64,000 nt of DNA from Sphingomonadaceae bacterium (GCA_009926135.1 RFPL01000002.1:62001-126000), one strand, 5' to 3'; positions 16,525 to 25,612 are shown, numbered from the stretch's first letter. Numbers and translations: made by a program. The notes: a model not told the origin generated them from the sequence alone.

Positions 16525-17037
16525 TTATAACTCTCCGTGCGCGCCTGGCCTGGCCGGACCTGAAGAGGTCCCTGCCGGCTTGAGTGGCGCGTTCTTGTGC
16601 GAAATAGCCGTCTGCCCGGGAGAGAATCCCGGCATGGCGGACGGCTGCATTGGAATAGCCGGGGGCAAACGCGCGCCCGGCGGCGTGTTGTGTGTCTGCG
16701 GTAAGGATCAGGCGCAGTGACATTTCATGCGCCGGTTGCCGCACCGCCACGGCCGCAGCCCCGAAGGGCAGGGTCTTGGCAGGCAACGAACCACTTCTCA
16801 TTACGGCATCAACCTGTACATCCGGGCCTTGCCCGGGATTACTGGCGAGAACTGCCCGAACAGTGGTTAATAAGTACTGCCGGAAGGGCCTACGAATGAA
16901 CCATGCGGGTTTCGCGCAGTTGCTGCCTAGCATCATGGTTGGCAGGCGGCAAGGGCGTGGGGATGAGCGGTGGCGGGGTCACAAAGCGCGATCGGCCCAT
17001 TGCTCTCGCAATTTACCTTGTTTAGCAGGATCGCCTA
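16525..17037. other. Gene-free region: rne leader and upstream region of the amidase gene
   Basis: This 513-base stretch separates two divergent genes, rne (minus) and the amidase gene (plus). I see no convincing protein, tRNA or repeat. Its rne-proximal 310 bases hold four compact GC-rich hairpins. No clear sigma-70 promoter stands out for either gene, though both must start here. Confidence 0.6.
16556..16836 (-). promoter_or_regulatory. Structured 5' leader of rne, possible autoregulatory element
   Basis: Perfect stems occur at 16556-16571 (GGACCT-gaag-AGGTCC), 16616-16632 (CCGGGA-gagaa-TCCCGG), 16658-16681 (GCCGGG/CCCGGC) and 16822-16836 (CCGGGC-ctt-GCCCGG). In E. coli the roughly 360-nt rne leader folds into hairpins through which RNase E controls its own mRNA. 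A similar role here is inferred from position and structure; no sequence homology is claimed. Confidence 0.4.
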
Positions 17038-17922
17038 ATGCGTCGGGCCCTTCTGATCCTTGGCATCTTCATTGCCCCGCTGGCGGTCTTCGCGGCGATG
17101 GTCGCGGCTGACCGAACCTTTGGCGGCCCGGGTCGGGGCTATGGTTACGTGGTGCAGGTCAAGCTGCCGGGGGACGATGCGCGCCAGGGCCTGCCACCGG
17201 TACGTGGTCCGCAGGATGCAAGTCGTCCGCTTGTGGTGATCGATCCGGGACACGGCGGCAAGGATCCGGGGGCGGGGAACGGTGCACTCAAGGAGAAAGA
17301 TCTCGTGTTGCGCCTCGCGCTCGCCCTGCGGGATGAACTCCTGCGGCAGGGCGGCATCCGCGTGGCGATGACGCGCGAGGATGATCGCTACCTGCTCCTG
17401 CCGGTACGGCCGGACATCGCCCGCCGGCTTCAGGCAGACCTGTTCATCTCGATCCACGCCGACAGCACTGAAGTCGGAACCGGCGCGCGCGGGGCCACGG
17501 TATATGTCCTGTCCGACCGGGGCAGCAACGAAGCGGCCGAGCGCATCGCCGCCCGCGAAAACGCGGCTGACGAGATCAACGGAATCCGCATGGCCGATAC
17601 GAGCAATTCCGTCGGCGCGATCCTCGTGGATCTCTCGCAGCGGGAGATGCAGGCTAAGGCCGAATCCTTCGGGCGGTTGATCCTGCGCGAAGGGCAGGGG
17701 CGGCTGCCATTCCGGGACGAGGGCGTGCAATCGGCCGCATTCGCCGTGCTAAAGGCACCGGATGTCCCCTCGATCCTGTTCGAAAGCGGCTATATCAACA
17801 ATGAAGAGGATGCGGCCCGGCTAGCCTCACCAGCAGGCCAGCAGGCCTTTGCGCAGAGCCTGGCCAGCGCGGTCCGGGTTCATTTTGCGCGCGAAGCCGC
17901 GCCCGCCCCGCTGCTTCCTTAG
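17038..17922 (+). CDS. amiC: N-acetylmuramoyl-L-alanine amidase (Amidase_3)
   Basis: This periplasmic zinc amidase cleaves the stem peptide from MurNAc during daughter-cell separation. The 294-residue protein starts with a signal or anchor helix (residues 3-22). The catalytic domain begins at VVIDPGHGGKDPGA (Zn ligand His72), with Glu86 in KEKDLV, a second Zn His in FISIHADS, and the catalytic Glu in ILFESGYINN near residue 245. There is no N-terminal AMIN domain, so it is the short type found in many alphaproteobacteria. PBP1A follows 48 bases later in the same direction, a sensible cell-wall pairing. Confidence 0.93.
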   Translation: MRRALLILGIFIAPLAVFAAMVAADRTFGGPGRGYGYVVQVKLPGDDARQGLPPVRGPQDASRPLVVIDPGHGGKDPGAGNGALKEKDLVLRLALALRDELLRQGGIRVAMTREDDRYLLLPVRPDIARRLQADLFISIHADSTEVGTGARGATVYVLSDRGSNEAAERIAARENAADEINGIRMADTSNSVGAILVDLSQREMQAKAESFGRLILREGQGRLPFRDEGVQSAAFAVLKAPDVPSILFESGYINNEEDAARLASPAGQQAFAQSLASAVRVHFAREAAPAPLLP

Positions 17923-17970
17923 CTTGCCGCTGGCCTATCGACATTTCCCCATGCTAGAGCCGCGGCCAAG

Positions 17971-20511
17971 ATGAGCGAGCAATCCGAATCCATTCGCCTG
18001 CGCATCCGGCGCGAAGCCGGGGGGCTGCTCACCAGAATGCAGGATCACCCTGCCGGGCAGTGGTTCACGAGCAACTGGCACTCCAGCAAGCGCTTCCGCC
18101 AGGTTGGATACGGTCTGGCCGCTCTGCTGGTTCTCTATCTGCTTCTCTGGGTCACGGTGCTGCGCGCGCTGCCGTCGGCTGACCGCCTGCTCAGCTACCA
18201 ACCGCCCCTGCCGACCATGGTGCGCGGCGTGAATGGCGAGATCGTCTACAGCTATGCCCGCGAGCGCCGCGTGCAATTGCGCTTTGTCGACTTCCCGAAG
18301 CCGCTGACTAATGCCTACCTCTCGGCCGAGGACAAGACCTTCTGGAGCCACGGCGGCGTTGACTACACCGGCCTGATCGGCGCTGTGATCGATTACGTGA
18401 CCAAGTTCGGTTCGGGGGAACGTGCCAAGGGCGGTTCGACCATCACCCAGCAGGTCGCGAAGAATATCCTGATCGGTGACGAGTACTCGATCACCCGCAA
18501 GTTCAAGGAAATGGTCCTGGCCCGCCGGATCGAGGGCGTGCTGACAAAGCAGCAGATCCTTGAGCTGTATCTCAATGAAATCCCGCTGGGCCGCCAGAGC
18601 TTCGGGGTTCAGGCCGCAGCGCGTGCCTACTTTGGCAAGGATGTCGGCGATCTCAAGCTGCACGAAGCGGCATTCCTCGCAATCCTGCCCAAGGCCCCGG
18701 AGCGGTATGGGCGCGAAAAGTATCAGCAGATGGCAATCGACCGGCGCAACTATGTGCTGGACCAGATGGTCGACAATGGTTGGGCCACGCCCGCCCAGGC
18801 AGCCGAGGCAAAGGCCCAGCCGCTGGGCCTGATCCCGCGCCGGGCGGAGAGCTATGATCCCTCGGTCGGCTATTTCGTCGAAGACGTTCGCCGCGAGCTG
18901 ATCGCCAAGTATGGCGAGAAGGCTGAAGACGGCCCGAACAGCATTTACGGCGGCGGCCTGTGGGTGCGCACGTCGCTTGATCCGCAGCTGCAGAAGGCCG
19001 CCCAGGATTCGCTTCGCGCGGGCCTGCTGCGATACCAGGGCGGGCGGGGCTGGCAGGGCCCGATCGCCAAGATCAAGGTGGATCCGGACAACTGGCAGAC
19101 CGAGCTGCTGGCGCTCAACAAGTCGGTATCGTACCAGAACTGGCGGATCGGCGTTGTCGTCTCGCGCAAGGGTAACCAGGCGACGATCGGTTTCGGCGAT
19201 GGAAGCAAGGCGCCATTGATCGGTTTGCCGGACGCCCTGCGGGCTGGCGATCTTACGGCGGCAGCACCGAACGGCAATGCCTGGGTGGTCAAGATCGTTC
19301 CCGAAGTGTCGGGCGGTTTCGTGGTGGTCGATCCGAATTCGGGGCGGGTCCTGGCGCTACAGGGCGGGTTCGATTCCGGACTGGGCAGTTTCAATCGCGG
19401 GACACAGGCGCAGCGACAGCCGGGCTCGACGATCAAGCCGTTCGTCTATGCCACCGGCCTCGACAATGGCATGACCCCGGCCAGTGAAGTGCTGGACGGG
19501 CAGTTCTGCGTGTATCAGGGCGCCCAGCTTGGCCAGAAGTGCTTCCGCAACTTCGACATGCGCGGTGCGGGCGGGACCCATACGATGCGTTGGGGCCTGG
19601 AGCAGTCGCGGAACCTGATGACTGTCCGGATCGCCAACGATGCCGGGATGGAGAATGTCTCGCGCCAGATCGACCGGGTGGGGATTGGCAAGTATCCGCC
19701 CTACCTATCGTTCGCGCTTGGCGCGGGTGAGACGACCGTCCTGAAGATGGCCAATGCCTATGCTGCGCTCGCCAACAATGGCGTGCAGTATACGCCAACG
19801 CTGATCGACTTTGTGCAGGACCGGAATGGCAAGGTCATCTGGCGCGCTGACAACCGCCGCTGCGAAAAGTGTTCCATGGCCGAATGGGACGGCAAACCGA
19901 TGCCGCGGCTAGCCAAGCGCGGCAAGCAGGTGATGGATCCGCGTACGGCCTTCCAGGTGATTCACATGCTGGAAGGCGTGGTGACCCGCGGAACCGCTAC
20001 CGTGCTGCGCGATCTTGGACTTCCGTTGTTTGGCAAGACCGGCACGACGACCGGCCCGACCAATGTCTGGTTTGCCGGGGGATCGCAGGACATCGTCGGG
20101 GCGGTCTATCTGGGCTATGACCAGCCGCGTTCTCTGGGTGGCTATGCCCAGGGCGGTTCGATCGCGGCACCGATGTTCAAGCAATTCATCCTGGAGAGCC
20201 GCAATCGCTGGTTCAACCGGCCGTTCGTTGCACCGGCAAATATCCATTGGGTCAAGATTGATCGGGTGTCAGGTAGCAAGGTCTTTGCGGGCAACCAGAC
20301 TGATGATCCCAAGTCTTCGATAATCTGGGAAGCTTTCAAGGCTGACAGTGAAGTGCCGCGAACCACCAGGCAAGATGACCTGGCGAAGCAGCGTGACGCG
20401 CTGATTGCGCAGATCCGCCGCGGCTCGCAGGCCCGCTCGGCTGAAAGCGATACGACCGAGACCGCGGCCGAGCCGCAGATTGCCGCCGATAGCCCTATCG
20501 CCACTCAGTAA
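17971..20511 (+). CDS. mrcA: Penicillin-binding protein 1A (bifunctional class A PBP)
   Basis: This 846-residue protein polymerises and cross-links peptidoglycan. After a cytoplasmic tail comes one transmembrane helix (about 45-65). The glycosyltransferase domain has the catalytic Glu120 in SAEDKTFWSHGG and the GSTITQQVAKN motif. An OB-like insert separates it from the transpeptidase domain, which carries the SxxK serine in GSTIKPF (about residue 486), SRN near 548 and KTGTT near 690. The Gln/Ala/Thr-rich C-terminus is probably disordered. It is downstream of the amidase gene and 15 bases upstream of a secreted peroxiredoxin gene. Confidence 0.95.
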   Translation: MSEQSESIRLRIRREAGGLLTRMQDHPAGQWFTSNWHSSKRFRQVGYGLAALLVLYLLLWVTVLRALPSADRLLSYQPPLPTMVRGVNGEIVYSYARERRVQLRFVDFPKPLTNAYLSAEDKTFWSHGGVDYTGLIGAVIDYVTKFGSGERAKGGSTITQQVAKNILIGDEYSITRKFKEMVLARRIEGVLTKQQILELYLNEIPLGRQSFGVQAAARAYFGKDVGDLKLHEAAFLAILPKAPERYGREKYQQMAIDRRNYVLDQMVDNGWATPAQAAEAKAQPLGLIPRRAESYDPSVGYFVEDVRRELIAKYGEKAEDGPNSIYGGGLWVRTSLDPQLQKAAQDSLRAGLLRYQGGRGWQGPIAKIKVDPDNWQTELLALNKSVSYQNWRIGVVVSRKGNQATIGFGDGSKAPLIGLPDALRAGDLTAAAPNGNAWVVKIVPEVSGGFVVVDPNSGRVLALQGGFDSGLGSFNRGTQAQRQPGSTIKPFVYATGLDNGMTPASEVLDGQFCVYQGAQLGQKCFRNFDMRGAGGTHTMRWGLEQSRNLMTVRIANDAGMENVSRQIDRVGIGKYPPYLSFALGAGETTVLKMANAYAALANNGVQYTPTLIDFVQDRNGKVIWRADNRRCEKCSMAEWDGKPMPRLAKRGKQVMDPRTAFQVIHMLEGVVTRGTATVLRDLGLPLFGKTGTTTGPTNVWFAGGSQDIVGAVYLGYDQPRSLGGYAQGGSIAAPMFKQFILESRNRWFNRPFVAPANIHWVKIDRVSGSKVFAGNQTDDPKSSIIWEAFKADSEVPRTTRQDDLAKQRDALIAQIRRGSQARSAESDTTETAAEPQIAADSPIATQ

Positions 20512-20526
20512 CCCGGAGCCCCGACC

Positions 20527-21069
20527 ATGAACCTTCGTCCCGTAATCGCCATCGCTGCCCTCGCAGCCGCTGTCCCTGCCGCCGCGAACCTGCCAGAGGG
20601 TGCGCCGGCACCGGCCTTTGCTACCCAGGGGGCCAAGGGCGGCAAACCGTTTGCCTTCAATCTTCGCGCCGCGCTCAGCAAGGGGCCGCTGGTGCTCTAT
20701 TTCTACCCTAAGGCGTTTACAAAGGGCTGCACGCTGGAGGCCAAGGCATTCGCGGATGCTACGCCGCAATTCGCTGCTGCCGGCGCAACGGTTGTCGGCA
20801 TGTCGGCTGATGATCTGCCGACGCTGCAAAAGTTCTCGACCGAGGCGTGCCGTGATCAGTTTGCGGTGGCGATCGCAACGCCGGCCATCATCAAGGCTTA
20901 TAACGTCAATCTTCGCGTTGCGGGCGTCTCGACAGGTCTGACCAGCCGGACCAGCTATGTCATCGGTCAGGATGGACGGGTGCGTTTCGTTCACTCGGAT
21001 ATGGACTATAAGGATCATGTCCGCCTGACGCTTGAAGCAGTGCAGAAGCTGCGCAACGAAAAGCGCTGA
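20527..21069 (+). CDS. Secreted Bcp-like peroxiredoxin
   Basis: The 180-residue protein has a clear signal peptide (MNLRPVIAIAALAAAVPAAA) and an AhpC/TSA fold. The peroxidatic site is YPKAFTKGCTLEAKAF with Cys68. The five-residue-apart resolving cysteine of E. coli Bcp is absent; the only other cysteine of the mature protein is Cys108. It would reduce peroxides in the periplasm, using a reductant that is not evident here. It follows the PBP1A gene by 15 bases and may share its transcript. Confidence 0.85.
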   Translation: MNLRPVIAIAALAAAVPAAANLPEGAPAPAFATQGAKGGKPFAFNLRAALSKGPLVLYFYPKAFTKGCTLEAKAFADATPQFAAAGATVVGMSADDLPTLQKFSTEACRDQFAVAIATPAIIKAYNVNLRVAGVSTGLTSRTSYVIGQDGRVRFVHSDMDYKDHVRLTLEAVQKLRNEKR

Positions 21070-21152
21070 GCCGACCGCTTTACAATCGAAGGCCATCCGC
21101 TAAGCGGGCGACGAACGGGTACCTGTGCCCGTAGTTACGGAGTTGCAGCATC

Positions 21153-22280
21153 ATGCGTGCCGAAGGGCAGGCCCATATTGACCGGATCGACGCCGCGCTG
21201 GCCTTGGTCCGCAAGTTCCTGGACTGGGATCGCGCGCTGCGCCGTCTCGACGAGCTGAACGCGCGCGTCGAGGATCCCAAGCTGTGGGACAGCCCCAAGG
21301 AAGCCGAAGCGGTGATGAAGGAGCGCCGGCGGCTTGAGGCGGCGATCGGGACGGTCAAGGATATCTCGGCGCAAAAGGCCGACGCCATCGAGTTCGTTGA
21401 GCTGGGCGAGATGGAAGACGACGAGGCAACGGTCAAGGAAGGGCTGGATGCGCTGGCCCGCCTGGCTGACCGCGCCGACGCCGACAAGGTCCAGGCCTTG
21501 CTGGCGGGCGAAGTGGACAGCAACGACACTTACATCGAGATCCACGCCGGCGCGGGCGGTACCGAAAGCCAGGACTGGGCCGAAATGCTGTTCCGGATGT
21601 ATACCCGGTGGGCCGAAAAGCGCGGATTCAAGGTCGATACGATCGAGTACCAGGCGGGCGAACAAGCTGGCATCAAGAGCGCGACGATTCTGGTCAAGGG
21701 CGAGAACGCCTATGGCTATGCCAAGACCGAAAGCGGGGTCCACCGCCTGGTTCGGATCAGCCCCTACGACAGCTCGGCCCGGCGCCACACCAGCTTCAGC
21801 TCGGTCTGGGTTTTCCCGGTGATCGATGACAACTTCAGCATCGAGATCAATCCCGCCGACCTCAAGATCGATACCTATCGCGCTTCGGGTGCGGGCGGGC
21901 AGCACGTCAACACCACGGATTCGGCGGTGCGCATCACCCACGTGCCCAGCGGGATCATCGTTGCCAGCCAACAGGATCGCAGCCAGCACAAGAACCGCGA
22001 AATCTGCATGGGCATGCTGAAGTCGCGCCTCTACGAAGAGGAAATGCGCAAGCGCGAGGAAGTGGCCAGCGCCGAACACGCCGCCAAAAGCGACATCGGC
22101 TGGGGTCACCAGATCCGCTCCTACGTGCTCCAGCCATACCAGATGGTGAAGGACCTGCGCACCGGCGTAACCAGCCCGACCCCGTCGGACGTACTCGATG
22201 GCGATCTTGATCAGTTCATGGCGGCGGCTCTGGCCCAATGCGTGACAGGGGAGAAGGTCGACGTGGAGGATAACGATTGA
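21153..22280 (+). CDS. prfB: Peptide chain release factor 2
   Basis: RF2 ends translation at UGA and UAA codons. The 375-residue protein has the peptidyl-hydrolysis motif GAGGQHVN. The stop-recognition tripeptide region reads SPY (RISPYDSSARRHTS) where E. coli has SPF. The reading frame is continuous from the ATG, so the programmed +1 frameshift seen near codon 26 in many bacteria is absent. The next gene starts inside its last codons. Confidence 0.96.
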   Translation: MRAEGQAHIDRIDAALALVRKFLDWDRALRRLDELNARVEDPKLWDSPKEAEAVMKERRRLEAAIGTVKDISAQKADAIEFVELGEMEDDEATVKEGLDALARLADRADADKVQALLAGEVDSNDTYIEIHAGAGGTESQDWAEMLFRMYTRWAEKRGFKVDTIEYQAGEQAGIKSATILVKGENAYGYAKTESGVHRLVRISPYDSSARRHTSFSSVWVFPVIDDNFSIEINPADLKIDTYRASGAGGQHVNTTDSAVRITHVPSGIIVASQQDRSQHKNREICMGMLKSRLYEEEMRKREEVASAEHAAKSDIGWGHQIRSYVLQPYQMVKDLRTGVTSPTPSDVLDGDLDQFMAAALAQCVTGEKVDVEDND

Positions 22281-23002
22281 GGATCGCTGCGGCCCTGGCT
22301 GCGCTGATGCTCGTTACGGCCTGCAGCGCCGAAAAGGACGCTGATCGGGCTGAGACCGCGCGCGAGTTCCCGCGGGCCTGGCGGCCGGTGTCCGATCTTT
22401 CCGGGACCGAGTTCGGCAACGAGGACCAGCGCGATAACCTGGGCGAAGCAGTGGTTGTCATGGATCTTGCGGCGATCAAGGCCGGGACGACCGTGGCCGA
22501 CATCGGTGCAGGCGAAGGCTATTATACAGTCCGTCTGGCCGAGCGGGTTGGGGCGAAGGGCCGGGTTCTGGCGCAGGACATCGATCCCGGCGCAATCCAG
22601 CGGCTTGGCCAGCGGGTTGAGCGCGAGCGGCTCGACAATGTCTCGATCAAGATCGGTGCGCCCGACGATCCGCGCCTGCCGGCGGGCAGTTTCGACCGGG
22701 TGTTTCTGATCCACATGTATCATGAAGTGGGTGAGCCCTACGCCTTCCTGTGGCGGCTACGGCCGGCGCTGCGCGAGGGCGGGCAAGTGATCGTGGTCGA
22801 CGTCGACCGGCCGACTGATCGCCATGGCATTCCGCCAAACCTGCTGTTCTGCGAATTTCAGGCCGTGGGCTTTCGCCTTGCGGAATTTGTGCGTAGACCA
22901 GAGCTCAACGGCTACTATGCGCAGTTTGAGGCCGTTGGGCCGCGCCCCGAACCGGGGGCAATCAAGCCGTGCAATACGGCACAGGGAAAGACTGGGAGCT
23001 AA
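22277..23002 (+). CDS. Methyltransferase-like lipoprotein
   Basis: The 241-residue protein starts at a TTG overlapping the prfB stop. It opens with a lipoprotein signal (MRIAAALAALMLVTAC, lipobox VTAC) and continues with a class I methyltransferase domain: SAM motif VADIGAGEGYYTVRLAERVG, acidic strand end VLAQDIDP, and VIVVDVDRP. A SAM-dependent enzyme sent to the periplasm or outer membrane is hard to explain, because SAM is cytoplasmic. Either the leader is not cleaved as predicted or the domain has another role. Its stop overlaps the next start (TAATG), so it is coupled to the oxidoreductase. Confidence 0.78.
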   Translation: MRIAAALAALMLVTACSAEKDADRAETAREFPRAWRPVSDLSGTEFGNEDQRDNLGEAVVVMDLAAIKAGTTVADIGAGEGYYTVRLAERVGAKGRVLAQDIDPGAIQRLGQRVERERLDNVSIKIGAPDDPRLPAGSFDRVFLIHMYHEVGEPYAFLWRLRPALREGGQVIVVDVDRPTDRHGIPPNLLFCEFQAVGFRLAEFVRRPELNGYYAQFEAVGPRPEPGAIKPCNTAQGKTGS

Positions 23003-24408
23003 TGACGTTCAAGGGTTTGAAGCCGATTCTTTATGGTGGCCGTGAAGTCTGGCCACTGGTTGAAGGCGGCAAGGGCGTGGCAGCTACCAACCACGCCAGT
23101 TCGGGTGCCTGGGCGGCAGCTGGCGGAATCGGCACGGTCAGCGCGGTCAACGCCGACAGCTATGATGCCGAGGGCAAGATTGTTCCGCAGGTCTACGATG
23201 CGCTGACCCGCAAGGAACGTCACGAACAACTGATCCAGTACGGCATTTCCGGCGCGGTCGAGCAGGTTCGCCGGGCCTACGAAATTTCGAAGGGGCAGGG
23301 TGCGATCAACATCAACGTCCTGTGGGAAATGGGCGGCGCTCAGCAGATTCTGGAAGGCGTGCTGGACCAGACCCGCGGCATGGTGACGGGTGTCACCTGC
23401 GGTGCGGGCATGCCTTACAAACTCTCCGAGATCGCGGAGCGTTACAACGTCAACTATCTACCGATCATCAGTTCCGCCCGCGCGTTCCGGGCGCTGTGGA
23501 AGCGCGCCTATCACAAGGTCGCGCACCTGATGGCGGCCGTGGTCTATGAAGACCCCTGGCTCGCCGGGGGGCACAACGGCCTGTCGAATGCCGAGGACCC
23601 GCTGAAGCCGGAAGATCCCTATCCCCGCGTGAAAGCGCTGCGCGAAACGATGCGTGCAGAAGGCGTGCCGGATTCGGTACCAATCATCATGGCCGGTGGG
23701 GTGTGGTTCCTGCGGGAATGGGACAACTGGATCGATAATCCCGAACTGGGCAGCATTGCCTTCCAGTTTGGCACCCGACCGCTGCTGACCGAGGAGAGCC
23801 CAATCCCGCAGGCGTGGAAGGATCACCTTCGGACGCTGGAACCAGGCGACGTGTTGCTCCATCGCTTCTCGCCCACGGGCTTCTACTCCTCGGCGGTCAA
23901 GAACCCCTTCCTGCGGATGCTGGAAGCCCGCAGCGAGCGACAGATTCCTTATTCCAAGGTCCAGGCGGGCGAGCATACCGTCCAGCTTGATGTCGGCGTT
24001 CGCGGCAAGAACTTCTGGGTTGCTCCGCGCGATCTGGAGCGCGCCCGGAACTGGGCGGCGGCCGGCTTTACCGAAGGCTTGCGCACGCCCGACGATACCA
24101 TTGTCTTCGTCGCCCCGGCCGAACGCGCCGTGATCCAGCAGGACCAGAAGGATTGCATGGGCTGCCTGAGCCATTGCGGGTTCTCGTCATGGAAAGACCA
24201 CGACGATTACACCACGGGTCGCCTCGCGGATCCGCGCAGCTTCTGCATCCAGAAAACCTTGCAGGACATCGCCCACGGCGGGCCGATCGACGAGAACCTG
24301 ATGTTCGCCGGCCATGCTGCCTATCGGTTCAAGCAGGACCCGTTCTATTCGAACAACTTCACGCCGACGGTGAAGCAACTGGTTGACCGAATCCTGACCG
24401 GGGATTGA
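23002..24408 (+). CDS. Nitronate monooxygenase-like flavin oxidoreductase
   Basis: The 468-residue protein is of the NPD/2-nitropropane dioxygenase type, an FMN TIM barrel. It shows GTVSAVNAD, INVLWEMGG, VTCGAGMPY and the phosphate-binding region IIMAGGVWF. It is longer than classical Pseudomonas enzymes. A C-terminal extension carries CMGCLSHCGFSSW and SFCIQK, a cysteine cluster that could hold metal or an Fe-S cluster. The chosen ATG (MTFKGLKPI) overlaps the preceding stop and has GGGAGC before it; an upstream in-frame extension has no support. The natural substrate is uncertain. Confidence 0.8.
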   Translation: MTFKGLKPILYGGREVWPLVEGGKGVAATNHASSGAWAAAGGIGTVSAVNADSYDAEGKIVPQVYDALTRKERHEQLIQYGISGAVEQVRRAYEISKGQGAININVLWEMGGAQQILEGVLDQTRGMVTGVTCGAGMPYKLSEIAERYNVNYLPIISSARAFRALWKRAYHKVAHLMAAVVYEDPWLAGGHNGLSNAEDPLKPEDPYPRVKALRETMRAEGVPDSVPIIMAGGVWFLREWDNWIDNPELGSIAFQFGTRPLLTEESPIPQAWKDHLRTLEPGDVLLHRFSPTGFYSSAVKNPFLRMLEARSERQIPYSKVQAGEHTVQLDVGVRGKNFWVAPRDLERARNWAAAGFTEGLRTPDDTIVFVAPAERAVIQQDQKDCMGCLSHCGFSSWKDHDDYTTGRLADPRSFCIQKTLQDIAHGGPIDENLMFAGHAAYRFKQDPFYSNNFTPTVKQLVDRILTGD

Positions 24409-25119
24409 GTGCAAGCGGTGACAACGCTGCCGGCCAGAGCTCCATCGCTGGGGCTGTTCGCCGCTGAACTGCTGGATGTGCCAGGCCTAATGGCAGCGCC
24501 GCTGCTGCCAGCGGTGCCGGTCGCGCCTGGTCGTGGTGAGCCGGTCCTGGTGCTGCCCGGCTTTCTTGCCCACGATGTCACGACCATCCGTCTGCGACGC
24601 TCTCTGGCGGCAGCGGGATATGCCACGCAGGGCTGGGGACTTGGCCTGAACCTTGGCGCGCGGAGCGATCTGCTTGATCGACTGGCTGCGCGTGTCGCGA
24701 CCCTGGCCCGCGAGAGTGAACAGCCCGTGACGCTGGTAGGCTGGAGCCTTGGCGGCGTGTTCGCGCGCGAAGTCGCCAAACTGGCCCCGCAGCATATTAG
24801 GTTGGTTGTCACGCTAGGCAGCCCGTTTTCCGGTGATCCGCGCGCTAACAATGCCTGGCGTCTTTATGAACTGGTCAATGATCACCCGGTCCATGCGCCG
24901 CCGGTGGCTGTCGAGCTTGCGGCCAAGCCGGCGGTGCCGACCGTGGCCCTTTGGTCGATGCGCGATGGCATCATTCCGCCGGCCTGCGCCGCGGGCCTCG
25001 ATGGTGAACGGGACGCAGCAGTTGAGGTCGATTGCCGCCACCTTGGCTTTGCCTGTTCGCACAACGGAATAGCGGCGATCGGGGCAACGCTCACGGATTG
25101 GCTCGCCCGGTCAGGCTGA
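24409..25119 (+). CDS. Alpha/beta hydrolase, lipase or PGAP1-like
   Basis: The 236-residue protein begins at GTG directly after the previous stop. It has a strand-loop VLVLPGFLAHD, the nucleophile elbow GWSLGG (Ser), a probable acid in WSMRDGII, and His in ACSHNGI. This is a complete triad in the right order. The HxxG-poor, LGSPFSGDP-containing middle resembles triacylglycerol-lipase-like proteins. The first 50 residues are hydrophobic but not a clear signal peptide. The last 9 bases overlap the end of the convergent DUF805 gene. Confidence 0.75.
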   Translation: MQAVTTLPARAPSLGLFAAELLDVPGLMAAPLLPAVPVAPGRGEPVLVLPGFLAHDVTTIRLRRSLAAAGYATQGWGLGLNLGARSDLLDRLAARVATLARESEQPVTLVGWSLGGVFAREVAKLAPQHIRLVVTLGSPFSGDPRANNAWRLYELVNDHPVHAPPVAVELAAKPAVPTVALWSMRDGIIPPACAAGLDGERDAAVEVDCRHLGFACSHNGIAAIGATLTDWLARSG

Positions 25120-25602
25120 GCGCTGACGAGGATCAGGACCATACCGGTTGGGACCCGCTGTGCCGGGCAGGATCGCCAGGATTACCGCTGCGAGGTTCGC
25201 AAAGATCACCGCCCAGTCGAGCAGCCAGGTCATGCGATCGAACCCGATCCGGGCCTCCATGCCCAGTGTATTGGAGATTACGGTTCGCACCAGCCAGACC
25301 CCGAATGCCAGAACGGCCAGCCACACCAGCCGGCCCGATCGGCCTTGATCGTGCAGCCTGCGGACCAGCAGCGCCGGGACCGGAATGGCGAGCAGCATGG
25401 TCAGCCCGTCGCTGACGAGCGCCCGCACCGCGTAGGGTGCAGCCAGCGCCGAAGCAAAGGACACAGCCAGCGTGACGAACACAGCGCTCAGGATATAGCT
25501 TGCCAGCTCGGTCCGCGTCGCCCGCCCGTGCAGCGTAAAGCTGAGCGCCGCGGTGCGCCGCGCGGTAGTCGGTTGAGACAGCGCGGACCGGGCTTCGCTC
25601 AC
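25111..25602 (-). CDS. DUF805-like membrane protein
   Basis: The 163-residue protein has four hydrophobic helices and the family landmarks GRATRTELASY near the start, RRLHDQGRSG in the middle, and GPNRYGPDP at the end. The function is unknown. The likely start is one of two adjacent GTG codons (25605 or 25602), directly after the amt stop and preceded by GAGGCGG, so it is probably translated from the amt transcript. Confidence 0.75.
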   Translation of the reverse strand: MSEARSALSQPTTARRTAALSFTLHGRATRTELASYILSAVFVTLAVSFASALAAPYAVRALVSDGLTMLLAIPVPALLVRRLHDQGRSGRLVWLAVLAFGVWLVRTVISNTLGMEARIGFDRMTWLLDWAVIFANLAAVILAILPGTAGPNRYGPDPRQRSA

Positions 25603-25612
25603 CACCGCCGCC

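Noticed and set aside
14923..16530. 535-residue plus-strand frame antisense to rne
   Set aside because: Its protein is an Asp/Val/Ala-rich mirror of the RNase E codons. RNase E motifs on the minus strand are complete, so this is a shadow.
16849..16861. GAAC-N5-GAAC direct repeat in the rne/amidase gap, like an alphaproteobacterial LexA box
   Set aside because: The alphaproteobacterial box needs a 7-base spacer. Here the spacer is 5, and no SOS gene follows.
16448..16936. Minus-strand frame of 162 residues in the rne leader
   Set aside because: It overlaps the rne start in another frame and reads Arg/Pro/Ala-rich without motifs. I treat the stretch as leader RNA.
21097..21131. Small stems between the peroxiredoxin gene and prfB
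   Set aside because: Two short stems (CCGC-taa-GCGG and ACGGG/CCCGT) occur, but each is only 4-5 bp and expected by chance at this GC content.
21153..21260. Possible programmed frameshift at the start of prfB
   Set aside because: The frame is open from the ATG, and no in-frame UGA with slippery CUU sequence is present near codon 26.
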